The notes under the pieces are model-generated. The model did no database searches, was not told the DNA's origin, and saw only the letters and a list, made by a program, of their open reading frames with translations. Shown piece by piece: positions 1 to 11,056 of a DNA stretch of 64,000 bases. Source of the stretch: Spodoptera frugiperda (lineage: Eukaryota > Arthropoda > Insecta > Lepidoptera > Noctuidae); NCBI RefSeq assembly GCF_023101765.2, contig NC_064220.1, positions 7,750,001 to 7,814,000 on the forward strand, given 5' to 3'. The translations under genes were made by a program, and so were the position numbers. Numbering within the stretch: the stretch's first letter is position 1; every line of letters starts with the position of its first letter.

Positions 1-250
1 CCCTAAACGGCCTACCACAGGCCCGAAATTGACGACCCGCCATCGGCAAGCGCGCATTCAATTTGCCCGAGAACACCTCGATTGGAGCATAGAACAATGG
101 ACCAGTCTTATTAACTGCCGAATGCAGAATGTGTCTGCACGGTAGTCGTACGGAACGCCGGGCGAACTGGCCAGGTGTTCTCGGGCAAATTGAATGTGCG
201 CTTGCCGATGGCGGGTCGTCAATTTCGGGCCTGTGGTAGGCCGTTTAGGG
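1..250. repeat. Inverted duplication of a Tc1-like fragment
   Basis: Bases 1-78 reappear as the reverse complement at 173-250 with about one mismatch, leaving a 94-base spacer. Both arms carry the same piece of a Tc1-like transposase gene. The left arm touches the window edge, so its full extent is unknown. Read directly from the sequence. Confidence 0.85.
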
Positions 251-645
251 GTGAGGTTGGCTTCCTTCAACCATCTCCGTACTGTCCACTCGCTGACAGC
301 CACTCTTCGAACTCTTCTGAGTTCCTGTTGAACATCGACACCGGTTAAGTGACGATTTCGTAGTGAAGTTGAAATAATAAAACGGTCGTCTCTCTCCGAG
401 GTGGACCGGTGGCGGCTTATTCTTGGTCTTCGATTGAAGGCACTAGTATCTTGATACTACCTGTACCCTCTTGATACTGCAGATTGGCTCAAACTCAGAT
501 GAGCAGCAACTCTTCGCTGACTTAGTCCTTGTTCCAGTAGAGCAACGACTTGAGCGGCTTCTTCTGGTGTCGTATCCAAAATTTTTGGAAATAAAATGAA
601 GCGTTTTGCGGAGATGTGTACGATCAACTTTCGATAAGCCACAGA
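58..645 (-). pseudogene. Tc1/mariner-like transposase N-terminal relic
   Basis: Reading the minus strand from about 642 gives a helix-turn-helix-like stretch (AAHLSLSQSAVSR), and then at about 300-240 a second DNA-binding segment (SEWTVRRWLKEANLTPKR) typical of the paired-like N-terminus of Tc1 transposases. The frame is broken between the two parts and the catalytic DDE half is absent. It is an inactive fragment. The inverted duplication at 1-250 lies inside it. A related C-terminal relic lies at 27780-28130, but nothing shows that they were once one element. Confidence 0.7.
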
Positions 646-1439
646 TAAAGTTAACCTTAATGTGGAGGTTTTATAGGGGTAGTTTGTTATAACTTCTTGG
701 AGTCGTAGTGAGCAAATACTTTAGTCCGCTGAATTAAGTTAAATATTTTAAAAAGTACTGATACAATTTTTATAATAATGGTACCAATATAAAGCTGAAG
801 TTGTAAGCTTTCTAATGGTATATCGGTTTTTAAAAGCAATTCAGTATATTTTTAAGAAAACATCTTCGAATGCGCACATGTAGGTTGAGTCGATTTGTCG
901 CGAGTGTAGTTTATACTGCAGTGTATCATGTTTACAGTGCAGCGGAAATAGTTGTTCCAATACTTCACCTATTATACAGATAGATGAAGTAGAAGAAAAT
1001 ATTTGATGTAGACAACCATGTAATATATTTAAATAAACAGATTTTGTACAAATATTTTTTTTTCTTTTCATTAGTCATAATTAATTACCGTATTTTTTTC
1101 AATGTACACAATAAAGTGCGTTTCATTTATAATTAAACTGGCCAAGAAGTTCCATTGTACATAGCAGCTGTCGCTCCGCTCTCCCCTCCACGTTTTTCTA
1201 CCTGTTCGACATACTGCTATTTTTATACACAGGTATCTTTAAAAAATGTTCCTATATGTCTACTCAGGTAAGATTTAACATATAAATAAAAAAACTGTTT
1301 AAAGTGAAAATATATGGTCAAACATTAATTTTTTATAATAATTTGTTTAAACAATAAAAAAATGGAGTGCACAAAAAAATTTTGGGTAAACATTGCAATT
1401 TATAGTTTAAAAAACAATATCCCACATCGATCATATTAA
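646..1439. other. AT-rich intergenic DNA, no gene recognised
   Basis: The stretch has low coding potential, only short open frames and no recognisable domain. I see no RNA gene or clear repeat structure here. Confidence 0.5.
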
Positions 1440-1625
1440 TTCATTCACTGTAACTCTAATCCGAGGTTTTACGGTTTTGAATGCTCCAGGCACTCCACTA
1501 TAAAGCGTGAACTGTGTAAACAGGCATATTATAAACTGTCAGATTATATTGAGGATAAAAATGCGTGGCAGCATGTTGGTCCGGCTCCACTGGACACTCG
1601 CTCACACTAGACAATGCTCAAATAC
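1440..1625 (+). repeat. Non-LTR retrotransposon 3' tail relic
   Basis: The segment around 1540-1610 (GAGGATAAAAATGCGTGGC, then a GGTCCGGCTCCA block) matches the tail at 34740-34795. There it follows a reverse-transcriptase C-terminal reading frame. It is therefore the degraded 3' end of the same non-LTR family. Exact ends are uncertain. Confidence 0.6.
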
Positions 1626-1789
1626 GATCACTAGTTACACGTTAACTTAAAGTATTAATTTATTCCAATGCAGTCTAGGGATCCTGTGGCATCAAGCAGA
1701 TATTTTTTTATGTGAAAGATTAAATTATATATTATTATTATTTGTATAGAAGCATCATTTCAAAATTGTAAGTGTACATATGTGGGCAC

Positions 1790-2203
1790 CAAGGCTCGGA
1801 TACCGTAGTATATATATTTTTATAATTCAATAATGTAAGGGTTAAATTTTCAAACCGTTATTATGTACTTGTACGCAAAACCTTTACATTGGGTTTCGTT
1901 CGCGAAACCGGTTTTTTTAAACCGGTATTTGGAACAGTATTTTCATAAAGGTTTTTTCGAATTAACCGGTTTAGAGCAATAAAAACCGGTTAATACGACG
2001 CACATCAAAGAAACGCCGCGCGCTGTTCAGCTTATTTCAATAATAATATTTCAACGCGTGTACCGACATGCCCCTCGTCGAATAAACCGGTTAATTTAGG
2101 TTAAAATAAAGTTCTTTAATGTTCACGTTCTTAAGAAAAGTTCGGAGGAAAACCGATATAAACCGGTATTAACCGGTATTTTTTAAACCGGTTCCGAGCC
2201 TTG
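1790..2203. mobile_element. hAT-superfamily MITE with perfect 8-bp TSD
   Basis: The 414-bp element has terminal inverted repeats CAAGGCTCGGA...CCGAGCCTTG. It is flanked by an exact 8-bp duplication GTGGGCAC at 1782-1789 and 2204-2211, the duplication length of hAT transposons. The interior has about eight AACCGGT-type subterminal motifs on both flanks, as expected of hAT transposase-binding repeats. No transposase is encoded, so it is non-autonomous. Confidence 0.88.
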
Positions 2204-2334
2204 GTGGGCACTATGTTTAAAATAACCCGCTATTTTATTTTCTTTACAAATTGGTTTTATTGTCCCGTTAGTTTTGACGTATTGTAGTTACATTGTTCCT
2301 ACATATATATACAATAGATAAATAGTGTATTAGA

Positions 2335-2530
2335 AATTGTAAAAAACTTCTTTTTTAAAAGAGTAACGATGGAGTTTCTTGCTCGTTCTTCTCCATTCGA
2401 ATCTACACTTTGGAACGAGCGCCTAGCTTCACTGACAGACAGACTGACGGACAATTCAATTTGACGTTTCAAAAGTGCCTTATTTAGGATTAATTGAAAT
2501 AAATGCTTTGACTTTGACTTTGACTTTGAA
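2335..2530 (+). repeat. Interspersed repeat (family A) ending in TTTGAC microsatellite
   Basis: This copy shares blocks such as CTCGTTCTTCTCCATTCGAA and ACACTTTGGAACGAGC with copies at 16771, 35590, 42570 and (reversed) 47315. It ends in a short (TTTGAC)n tract. The recurring 3' tail and simple-repeat end suggest a LINE or SINE 3' end. The family name is not known to me. Confidence 0.65.
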
Positions 2531-2734
2531 ATGCCAATTTCTAAAACCCACACAATTAGGCCAAGCCAAATAAAACCATTTAAATATTCGAGAACATTGT
2601 GCACTAAATACATGCATGGCAGTGTCATGATCATGCAGCAAGGCTGGGTCAGCAGGTACTAGTCAATATAATAAATTACACACTATACTCATTTGAATGT
2701 CTGTAATTGTAGAGTCAGTAACACATCCGACACA

Positions 2735-3991
2735 ATGGAGTGGTTATTCGGACATCGGATGACTCCCGAAGAAATGCTGCGCAAGAATCAACGCGCACTC
2801 AACAAGGCGATGCGAGACCTGGACAGGGAGCGAATGAAGATGGAGCAACAGGAGAAGAAGGTCATCAATGATATCAAGAAATTGGCCAAGGAGGGCCAGA
2901 TGGTGAGTCCCGCAGTGAGGTGCACCTTAAATGTATATTGGAATATTTTATTTACCAATGCATAAACATTGAGCACCCGGTATTTTCCGAATTTGTTATG
3001 ATTTTATCAATTCGTAAACAAAATGTTGCTGCTGATGTATTCGTAAGCATTAACGTGTTGAGCAGGATGCAGTGAAGATAATGGCGAAGGACCTGGTGCG
3101 CACGCGGCGCTACGTGCGCAAGTTCATGTTGATGAAGGCCAACATCCAGGCCGTGTCGCTCAAGATCCAGACCCTCAAGTCGCAGAACACGATGGCGCAG
3201 GCCATGCGCGGCGTCACGCGCGCCATGGCCACCATGAACCGCCAGCTCAACATGCCGCAGATACAGAAGATCCTGCAGGTACCGTCTCACTGCCGTCTAC
3301 GCTGGCTCCGTCACTGGCGCGCCTCACGGGTCGGGTCTCGTTGCAGGAGTTCGAGAAGCAGTCGGAGATAATGGACATGAAGGAGGAGATGATGAGCGAC
3401 TCCATCGACGAGGCCATGGCGGCCGACGACGACGAGGAGGAGAGGTCAGTCCTTGTTGCACGCGGTGGGGCCACAGGTGGCTGCAGGCGGCCGACGGACT
3501 GCCTCCAGCCACCTGCCAGCCTCCTAACCCGAAAATGGATGAAGAGTGGACGATGTCTCGATAGCGGTAACGGTAATAATGGTCAGTAATGTGGTTGCAG
3601 CGACCAGGTGGTGTCGCAGATCCTGGACGAGCTGGGCCTGCAGCTCAACGACACGCTGTCGGGGCTGCCGCAGGCCACCGGCTCGCTCTCCGTCGCAGGT
3701 CAGTACCTAGTATCCTACGAGTACGTACTGCGTCTATAGAAATCCTGAAAATGTTTAATTTATAGACCCGCCTTTGGGCACAGTTTATACAACAATTACG
3801 TCATATGGTCGCTAAATGCTAACATAGTTAATAGGTCCAGTAAGTAATTATGTTTCCATGTTATTGCAGCGAAAAATCCGGCGGCGCCGGCGGTGGCGGT
3901 GGCGGGCGGGTCCGGCGGCGGCGGCGGCGCCGGCGTCACGGACGCGGACGCCGAGCTGCAGGCGCGCCTCGACAACCTGCGCCGCGAGTGA
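2735..3991 (+). CDS. CHMP2A: Charged multivesicular body protein 2A (ESCRT-III, Vps2)
   Basis: Five coding exons, 2735-2902, 3066-3278, 3347-3444, 3601-3698 and 3870-3991, join in frame with GT-AG introns to a 232-residue protein (human CHMP2A has 222). The N-terminus (MEWLFGHRMTPEEMLRKNQR) and the basic helical core (AKDLVRTRRYVRKF) are diagnostic of CHMP2A. The middle is acidic (AADDDEEE). The C-terminal helix DAELQARLDNLRRE fits the MIM1 motif that binds the Vps4 MIT domain. ESCRT-III polymers on endosomal and other membranes drive membrane scission. A Gly/Ala-rich linker encoded at the start of exon 5 is longer than usual. The start is the first ATG that gives the conserved N-terminus. 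Confidence 0.95.
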
Positions 3992-4083
3992 CTCCCACAC
4001 ACACGTCACGTGTTCTCACAACTCAATCCACTATGTACACGTTGTTGTTAAGTTATACATATATTAAGTTTATCTAAGAATAT

Positions 4084-4089
4084 AATAAA
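4084..4089 (+). terminator. CHMP2A polyadenylation signal
   Basis: AATAAA lies about 95 bases after the CHMP2A stop, in AT-rich DNA. It is the first canonical signal downstream. Confidence 0.6.
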
Positions 4090-5317
4090 TATTTTTACAA
4101 AAACTGACGTCTCTTTCCATTTAATCAGTCAAACATATTCTTGGATAATGTATCTAGAAAGATACAAGTAAACAATTCGATTTATCCACTGACTATGAAT
4201 ATTTTGTTACATAACTTCTTAATTTTGTATTGGTACGTGCAAAATCTGCATCAACCGTTGGAACATATTGTATACAGTCGGCACAATCTAAGAGGTCAAC
4301 TCTGACGTGTGTCAGTCTAGGTACTGCTCATTACCTAGTTACTCATAAAAACTTACATAAAGGATATAAGCATATTTATCTTTATATAATAGAAATGCAT
4401 TTAAATAGACGATTTTTCCAAAGAATAATATACAGAGGCCGCCATTATAATTTCAAGCTGGTTACCATAGCGTGTCACGCACGTGTCAGTTGTCCGTTTT
4501 TAGAGGTTTTCAAAATAATTTCGGCATTTATTTTAAATGCTAATTTTGTCAGGTAAACAGTGTGATAGGCATCCCGCTGCACTATCGCTCTGCGTGCGGC
4601 GTGCCGGTCGGTTGTCGACCGGTCCATACTTATTATACTCTTTGACTGGCCCAACGAAGAACCCAAAGAGTATAACAAGTATAGGGGAAGCACCCGCGCG
4701 TTTTTATTATCGACGTAATGTTATGACAAATGTCAGTGGTGATGCAGGTACTCTAGATAGAATACACCACAAGTAGTAAGTACCTACTATAGATAAACTA
4801 CACGACTAAAGAGTGGAATAGTGGTAGGAAGATGCTACTACTGAATATGTATGTATGTATATACTATACACACTTCAGCAAGTATGTATGTATGTAATTA
4901 TGTATGGACCTGAATGTGAATTATAGGTAGACAATAAAAAGAATACAACAATTGTTATTGTTTTATTTCATTGTTCTAGTACGAGCTACAGTGTCCAAGT
5001 ACATGTAGGTATCTATGCAAACACAAAAACATATTTTGGCCTTATTCAATAAACTAGTATTATTCACCCGATACCATAATTTCACGTATTCATACAGACA
5101 GTGAGTACACACTACACACGTTGCATCAAGTAGTCGGGCAGGCGGGCAGTGCGTGTGTAGTGCGGCACTACGGAGATATGTGTGGCTGGTCGTGACTACT
5201 GCACAACCTATCGTCTTACTTATTTACACATTCGCATTCACTTCAACTATACATAAGTAGATTTATTGTCAAACAAATATAATTACAACTTTCTATGCGC
5301 AATTTACAATACATTAT
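4090..5317. other. Intergenic DNA after CHMP2A
   Basis: No gene is recognised. There is a short imperfect hairpin around 4622-4684 (TTATACTCTTTG and its near-complement CAAAGAGTATAA) and short GTAT runs near 4850-4890. Confidence 0.45.
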
Positions 5318-5478
5318 AGGGTAAGTAGAGTCGGACGGTCGGTTTGTTCTGTACCTGCCTATATCCGACAAACCGCCAAACGCGTTCGAAACGCGAAATG
5401 AAGTAAAAGACGGTAGCGCTCCCTATCAGTTGCATCCTCATTCCTATCGTGTCGGCCATCTCTCCTCGACTTACCCTT
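5318..5478. mobile_element. Possible small MITE
   Basis: The ends are complementary (AGGGTAAGTAGAGTCGG on the left, CTCGACTTACCCT on the right) across about 160 bp. No convincing target duplication is seen, so the class is unassigned. Confidence 0.35.
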
Positions 5479-5554
5479 CCTACACTTATCTACTTATTAT
5501 TATTACAAATATTTCAGCTATGAGTAGTTAGGAATGTTCTGGCGCCATGTTGAG

Positions 5555-5735
5555 AGTCGAGACAATGTCGACTGCACGGTTGGCACAGTGGCATCTGGCT
5601 GTTGCGTAGCATGTCGTGGGTTCGGCTCCCGTGCGGAACAATACACAAATTGTGGTTGCGAGTTGGTTGCGAGTCAGAGAGCATGTGAAATAATGTGTTT
5701 GTAAACGCACCCACAATAAAAGGCTCCCCCACACA
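5555..5735 (+). mobile_element. tRNA-derived SINE
   Basis: A polymerase III A box (TTGGCACAGTGGC, about 5580) is followed about 38 bases later by a B box (GGGTTCGGCTCCC, about 5618-5630). A non-tRNA body follows. The acceptor stem does not pair as a functional tRNA, so it is a SINE rather than a tRNA gene. Confidence 0.7.
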
Positions 5736-5785
5736 GATATTAATATAGAATTTAAAATAAAATAATATTTTATAGCTACCTGTGG

Positions 5786-7486
5786 TTAGGCCTCCAGATA
5801 TAGAAACCTCCTCACAATGCGTGCAGTTTCCAGGAGAACTGCCTTCTGTATCTTTGTCCCTATCCCCTTGATCCACCCGCCTAACGCCAGCTTCCTAAGA
5901 TGGATGTCGATACTTATAGGGATCAACCCATTGGCGGACACGACTAGCACAATGATAGCCGAATTCACATTCCACATGTACAATTGTACACAGTACTTGT
6001 CGGTCTATCACCACCACCACCAGCTATATCAGGTTTACAAGCTGCACTAGTCCTGTCAGTGATGATACACCAGTCCCAGTACAACGTGATATTGCCGTTT
6101 CCTAGAACTGGGTCGGGCACATACTTGTAGTCTACCTCACTACAAGTACCTCAGACTCAACATATCGATAGTGCAAAGCAAGTAGCGTAAATGACCCGGT
6201 TGTGGCCACTTTAAGAACTGTCGACTTTGAGGCTTTCTTAACTTATAGTTTTAGTTATCACGAACATATTTCTTGTAAAAAGTCATTTAACATGTATTAA
6301 CCTTGCCTAAGAAAACCCTTTTTTTAAAGAACCCAATAGAAAAATAACTGTATAAGAAAGAAAAAAAAAAAGGGAGTTTGTGCCATTTTTGGCCAGATTC
6401 GTGCCATTTGTGGCAACGGTCATGTGGTTCTGGCCATCAAAAAATACAATAAAAGTAATCAAAATTTATAAATTAAAATGGACATTTTACAAACAATGGT
6501 TTTTATTTAGTTTGGAAAATATGAAATATTATTACTTCACTTGAATTTAACTTACAAATAAGGAGATCAAAATTTATATGATGTTGGTAAAAGCTAGTAA
6601 ACACCTCACCTTTGTGTGAAGGCAATTTATTGCACCTGAAAATGAAAAATATATTTATTGATATTAAAGCCAAGGAAAAAAAGCGATAAAATAAAGGGAA
6701 GAAGTCGGGTGTCTAGTACATTAGTTTTGGCCAGCCAGTCCAAAGATATTCATAATTTTGTCTGATAGTTGCCACCTTCTAATAACCGCACTTCAGAAAC
6801 ATATGGCGACAAAATAACTTTATTTTCACTTAGACAATATATTCTTCATGTAGTATTAACTTAAACATCCACAATAAGCAAAGATTTAAAAATAAAAACC
6901 AAATCCTCACCCGCTCGCCTTAGCCTTTTTGTTAAGATCTTAACAATTTACCCTCAACTAAAAAGAATGACTTGTTGCATCGAAGTGAAGTTTGACACAT
7001 CAAAGCTGCCAACGGTATCAGTGTCTCCAATATTCAATATTTTAAATACTGTACATAACAGAGTAATTAATTTGTCCATGCCTTAGTTATAAATATTTGA
7101 AGGTCCAAATGGCCACAAAGGGGTCGGTGGCCACAACCGGGTCACTTGCCCTAGCTGATGGATAATCTTGGCTAGCTGATTATGTCCCTGCAAGTATTCG
7201 CTATTAGCCAAACGACCACAGAAATAATAGGTATGTTCTCTTATGCCAAGGATAATGGAGCCAATCCTTTGTCCGCCGCTGCTAGTTCTCGATGCATACC
7301 GTCGTTCACTTTTAGGAAATATTCCCTGAGGTTGTACACCTCACCGTTGTGAAGGGTCTTACGCATTTTTAAGGCATGTAATAAACATTGACCGCCACAC
7401 TTCCGTGGGATGAACAACCTCATGACCGACGAACGAGCGTGATGCATGTGATTTGCAGTCAGCAGTGTCCCGACTCGCCTATCCAA
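5786..7486 (-). pseudogene. R2/R4-like non-LTR retrotransposon pol relic, split by a MITE
   Basis: On the minus strand, 7486-7153 encodes a region typical of R2/R4-type retroelement polyproteins (DRRVGTLLTANHMHH, then RLFIPRKCGGQCL). After the MITE at 6185-7151 the homology resumes at 6184 and ends near 5786 with the characteristic QKAVLLETARIVRRFL tail. If the MITE and one TA are removed, the reading frame across the junction is continuous. Several stops and frame changes show that the element is dead. Assignment to R2 or R4 is by remembered motif only. Confidence 0.7.
6185..7151. mobile_element. TA-flanked MITE, copy 1
   Basis: A 967-bp non-autonomous element with terminal repeats containing TGACCCGGTTGTGGCCAC (left, from 6192) and its complement (right, ending 7145). 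It is flanked by TA at 6183-6184 and 7152-7153, as for Tc1/mariner-type insertions. A second copy at 57018-58020 is nearly identical but 36 bp longer. The interior is AT-rich and has no open frame of note. It interrupts the retroelement relic at 5786-7486. Confidence 0.82.
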
Positions 7487-7489
7487 GCA

Positions 7490-8399
7490 TCAAGTTCAGT
7501 CTGAGTCCACTTGAGTATGTCAAAAAAATACATTAGGTCCGGCATGACCTAACCGTTAGAGGCTCGCACCTTGTTTCCAAAGAAGCGCTCCTGTAACGGT
7601 TTCTTCATGTCCGGTCCATTAATGCCTAATCCTTCTCACATACCCAGGTACTTACGAGTGATCTACAATAGGACTGGACGACACACCACCACCTACATAC
7701 TGACACTAACAAACGTGACACTTGCTCTTGCTACAGGAAGACTATTTAATTGCAATATTGGATTGACTAAGTATTAGAAATAACAGAACAGTGAAGTACC
7801 GTACCTATCTATACCTATATACATATTTACATTGCCGCTAGGTAGGTACATGAACATGATAAAAGGAGACTCGAGAACATTGAGAACAACGACGAGCTAC
7901 ACAGATATGGCGTGAGACCGCATCTGTTTTGTAGGCAGCACAAAGCTCTACAGTACGGTACTTTGTAGTACCAAACAGTAGTAGTGACTGCTGTTGGACC
8001 CAGTTTTCTGATTGCAAAGGAGGGGTTTTAGAGATATTATATTCGTTATTCCCGGCCAGACCACGGCATTACCTACTTACACATTGGCACACAGTGACTG
8101 TGGCTGCCTTCTCTCACGTCGCTACTACTCCGGAAGCTCATGCATCTGACTGCATATATATTTAAAAGAACACAAGGTAACAGGAACTTAATGATTAACA
8201 GTCCTCATTTTACAAGAAGACCATATTTCATCGCAATGTAAATATATCACAGACTGGTCGCATTCAACAGGTGCATGTCGAATGTTTGTGCGGGCACATC
8301 TCACCCAAGTAAACGCTCATCAAAAATAAACCTATATCTAACTACGGCCATTAAAATATCGAGGCACTACGTGAGTGACGCGTTGCGCGCAGAGCACAG
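7490..8399. other. Intergenic DNA downstream of TMEM86
   Basis: No protein or RNA gene is recognised. The right part is likely TMEM86 3' untranslated or downstream sequence. A canonical AATAAA for the minus-strand gene was not identified with confidence. Confidence 0.4.
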
Positions 8400-9473
8400 T
8401 CAGGGCCCCGGCCGCTCCTGCAGCGCGCTGAGCGCGATGCCGAGCTGGCCCAAGTAGTACGTGGACATGACGGCCACCTGCGCGTGCGGCACCGCGGCGC
8501 CGAACATGTGGTAGCCCAGGATGGCGTCCGACAGCAGGAACAGCAGCGCGCCCGCCGCCGCCGCGCCGCCCCGCGCCGCGCCGCGCCACGCCATGCTGGC
8601 CAGCAGCAGCGCGTACAGCGGCACCAGCGCGCGCAGCCCGGCCGGCGGCGCCAGCGCGCGCACGTACGCGGCGGCGCCGCAGTACAGCGCGGCGCCCAGC
8701 CACGCGGCGCGCCGGCCGCCGCGGAAGGCCGCCAGGTAGGCCACGTGCGCGGCCGCGAAGGCCAGCATGCCGGCCACGAAGTGCTGCGGCCACACCAGCA
8801 GCGCGTCGCCCAGCGCCGACAGCGCCAGCCCGGCCGCCACGCAGCGCGGGTACCCGCCCCTGCACACGCCGCCGGCTTTACTGGTAGCTACTAGCTACAC
8901 ATCCCGTGTATCTCTGTGTGAAACCACGTAAAATGTGGTCGCCTGGAGGTAAGGCTCCCGATTCTCGTGCATGAGGACGCGGGTTCGAAACTTAGCAATG
9001 ATATTTTTTTACTGGGATATGCTAAAAGATGTATCAAAGTAGTAATTGTTCGATACTTGCGAAAATGTGGTGTAACTTTAAAACCTCATTGAACTTTTAT
9101 TGAACATTTAATTTTGAACTTTTATTTTATATAAAAAAAAAGTATCTTTGGGAAAGTTGTTTGTAATCATGAGTACAATAAGACAATAACGTGTTTAAAT
9201 ATCCTTCGCTAATTACCAGTCACCCTATATTTTGGGTTGTTTAGGTAGAATAAAGTGTACATTGTTAAAGGAATTAGAGTGGGCGGTGTACTTGTGGTAG
9301 GGCAGCGCGGCGTGGTGCAGCAGTACGACCAGCAGCAGCGCCAGCACGGGCGCGCACTTGGCGGCGGCCGCGCCCGGGGACGGCGCGCCGTCGCCCGCGC
9401 CCCGCGCCACGAAGTACACGCACACGCACTTGAAGAACGGCACGAGCCGCCCCCCCACCCCCAGCCGCTGCAC
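8400..9473 (-). CDS. TMEM86: TMEM86-type lysoplasmalogenase (YhhN family), 5' exon missing
   Basis: Two minus-strand exons, 9473-9292 and 8859-8400, join in frame (donor GTACAC, acceptor TGTGCAG) to about 214 residues. The join reads PYHKGGYPRCV. Family landmarks are RLVPFFKCVCVYFV near the N-terminus, ALSALGDALLVW, and the C-terminal MSTYYLGQLGIALSAL. It is a multi-pass membrane protein, and several hydrophobic helices are visible. Characterised relatives cleave the vinyl-ether bond of lysoplasmalogens in the ER. Human TMEM86A has 240 residues, so a short first exon with the start codon should lie above 9473. I could not find it, and a retroelement occupies 9690-10911. The last exon is very GC-rich and alanine-rich. 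Confidence 0.88.
8935..9000 (+). repeat. Possible SINE head
   Basis: GTCGCCTGGAGGTAAGG followed by GCGGGTTCGAAAC resembles an A box and B box at tRNA-like spacing, within the TMEM86 intron. The match is weak and a functional tRNA fold is not apparent. Confidence 0.3.
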
Positions 9474-9689
9474 CTGCACACGCCACCACGTATATTCAGA
9501 TTGAATTTGAATTTGTAACGACGACGTAGGACGATCGAGTCAAGGGCGACCTTGTAACATTGACATTGTAAGGTACATTGTCCTTCTAGAGATAACGTAC
9601 ATTACATACCTACCTACGAGGAATGCCTTTAAGTCTTATCGTTTGATGAAAAACACACAACTAGAGCCTGATAGTACTTTTTATTGTTT

Positions 9690-10911
9690 TCCAAAGTATT
9701 CTAGGGGAGGCATTAGCGGTCTCGCTCGATATATCAAAGGCCTTTGATAGGGTGTGGCACGACAGCCTTATCGGCAAGCTTCCTGCATATGGACTTCCCG
9801 CTGATCTGTGCAAATGGATTGCAGACTTCCTGAGGGATCGGTCAATTCGAGTAGTCATCGATGGCTGCTCGTCTGACCAATTTGGCATCAACGCCGGAGT
9901 TCCTCAGGGGTCAGTACTTTCAGCAACGCTCTTTTTGCTGCACATCAACGACCTGCTTAAGCCCGGTATCTTTGGGTATGCAGATGACAGCACAGTTGTT
10001 GAAAGGTATGTGTCCGATGCGCGGACTAGCGGAACACAGATCCAGTCTCTAAGAGAATCCATGGTCGAACGGTTGAACTCGTCCTTGAAGGCGGTCTCCG
10101 ATTGGGGTGACGCCAACTTGGTCAAGTTCAACGCTACCAAAACCCAGGCGTGTCTATTCTCCGCCAAACGGAGTCAATTTCCGTTGGCTCCTACTTTCCG
10201 AAATGTATCTGTTCCAGTATCGGATCATCTAGAGCTTCTTGGCGTAACTCTATCGCCAACGCTAAACTTCGGCTCATATATAGGGTCGAAGGCGCATCTG
10301 GCTGGTAGGAAATTGGGTATCCTCTCGAAGGTGAGACGGTACTTCACACCAGAACAACTGCTGAGCCTGTACCAAGCGCAGGTTCGGTCATGTATGGAGT
10401 ACTGTTCTCACCTTTGGGACGGCTCGGCTAAATGCCAGCTGGATGCGCTCGAACACATTGAAAGGCGTGCCAAGAAGCTCATCAACGATGATGCGCTTGT
10501 GGAGGCCCGGCTTCAAAGCCTTGAACACAGGCGCAAGGTCGCAAGCCTTTCCGTTTTTTACCGGATACATTTCGGAGAGTGTGCGGGGGAATTGCACAAC
10601 TTGATTCCTCCTAGTCCTTTCCATCATCGAACCACAAGACAATCGGCGAGGCGTCACCGATTCATGGTGGATATCCCACCCACACGCACGAAGCGCTTCG
10701 CTTCAAGCTTCCTTGTGCGAACTGCTAGGGAGTGGAACTCCTTGCCGGAGTCTGTGTTTCCTGATGGGTATAACCTGGGTGTCTTCAAAGCCCGAGTGAA
10801 TAGGTTGCTAATGGGCAGACGTGCTCCATCGTAGGCCACATCATCACTTACCATCAGGTGAGATAGCGGCCAAACGTCGTCCCATTTAACAATAAAAAAA
10901 AAAAAAAAAAA
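9690..10911 (+). mobile_element. 5'-truncated non-LTR retrotransposon (reverse transcriptase half)
   Basis: A frame open from about 9705 to a stop at 10832-10834 encodes the C-terminal half of a reverse transcriptase. It includes the palm motif [14 protein letters not shown], the block [13 protein letters not shown] and the catalytic YADDST. A short 3' UTR and an A tract (about 10892-10910) follow. The endonuclease and ORF1 are missing, so this is a classic 5'-truncated LINE insertion. It lies in the presumed first intron of TMEM86, in the opposite orientation. The family looks Jockey/CR1-like, but I cannot place it firmly. The absence of stops over 360 codons suggests a fairly recent insertion. 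Confidence 0.85.
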
Positions 10912-11056
10912 TCTCCACCTAGCTTAATACACTTTTCCATTTTTCAAACCAGTTATTATAACATTAATTCCATTCTAAACTTCACCCGACCGGAACCTTT
11001 TATTTTAGGAAATGTGAAGATATTGTCAACACTATATGGAGGATGACGTTCCTGCG

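Noticed and set aside
5575..5640. tRNA gene
   Set aside because: A and B boxes are present but the acceptor and anticodon stems do not pair. It is a SINE head.
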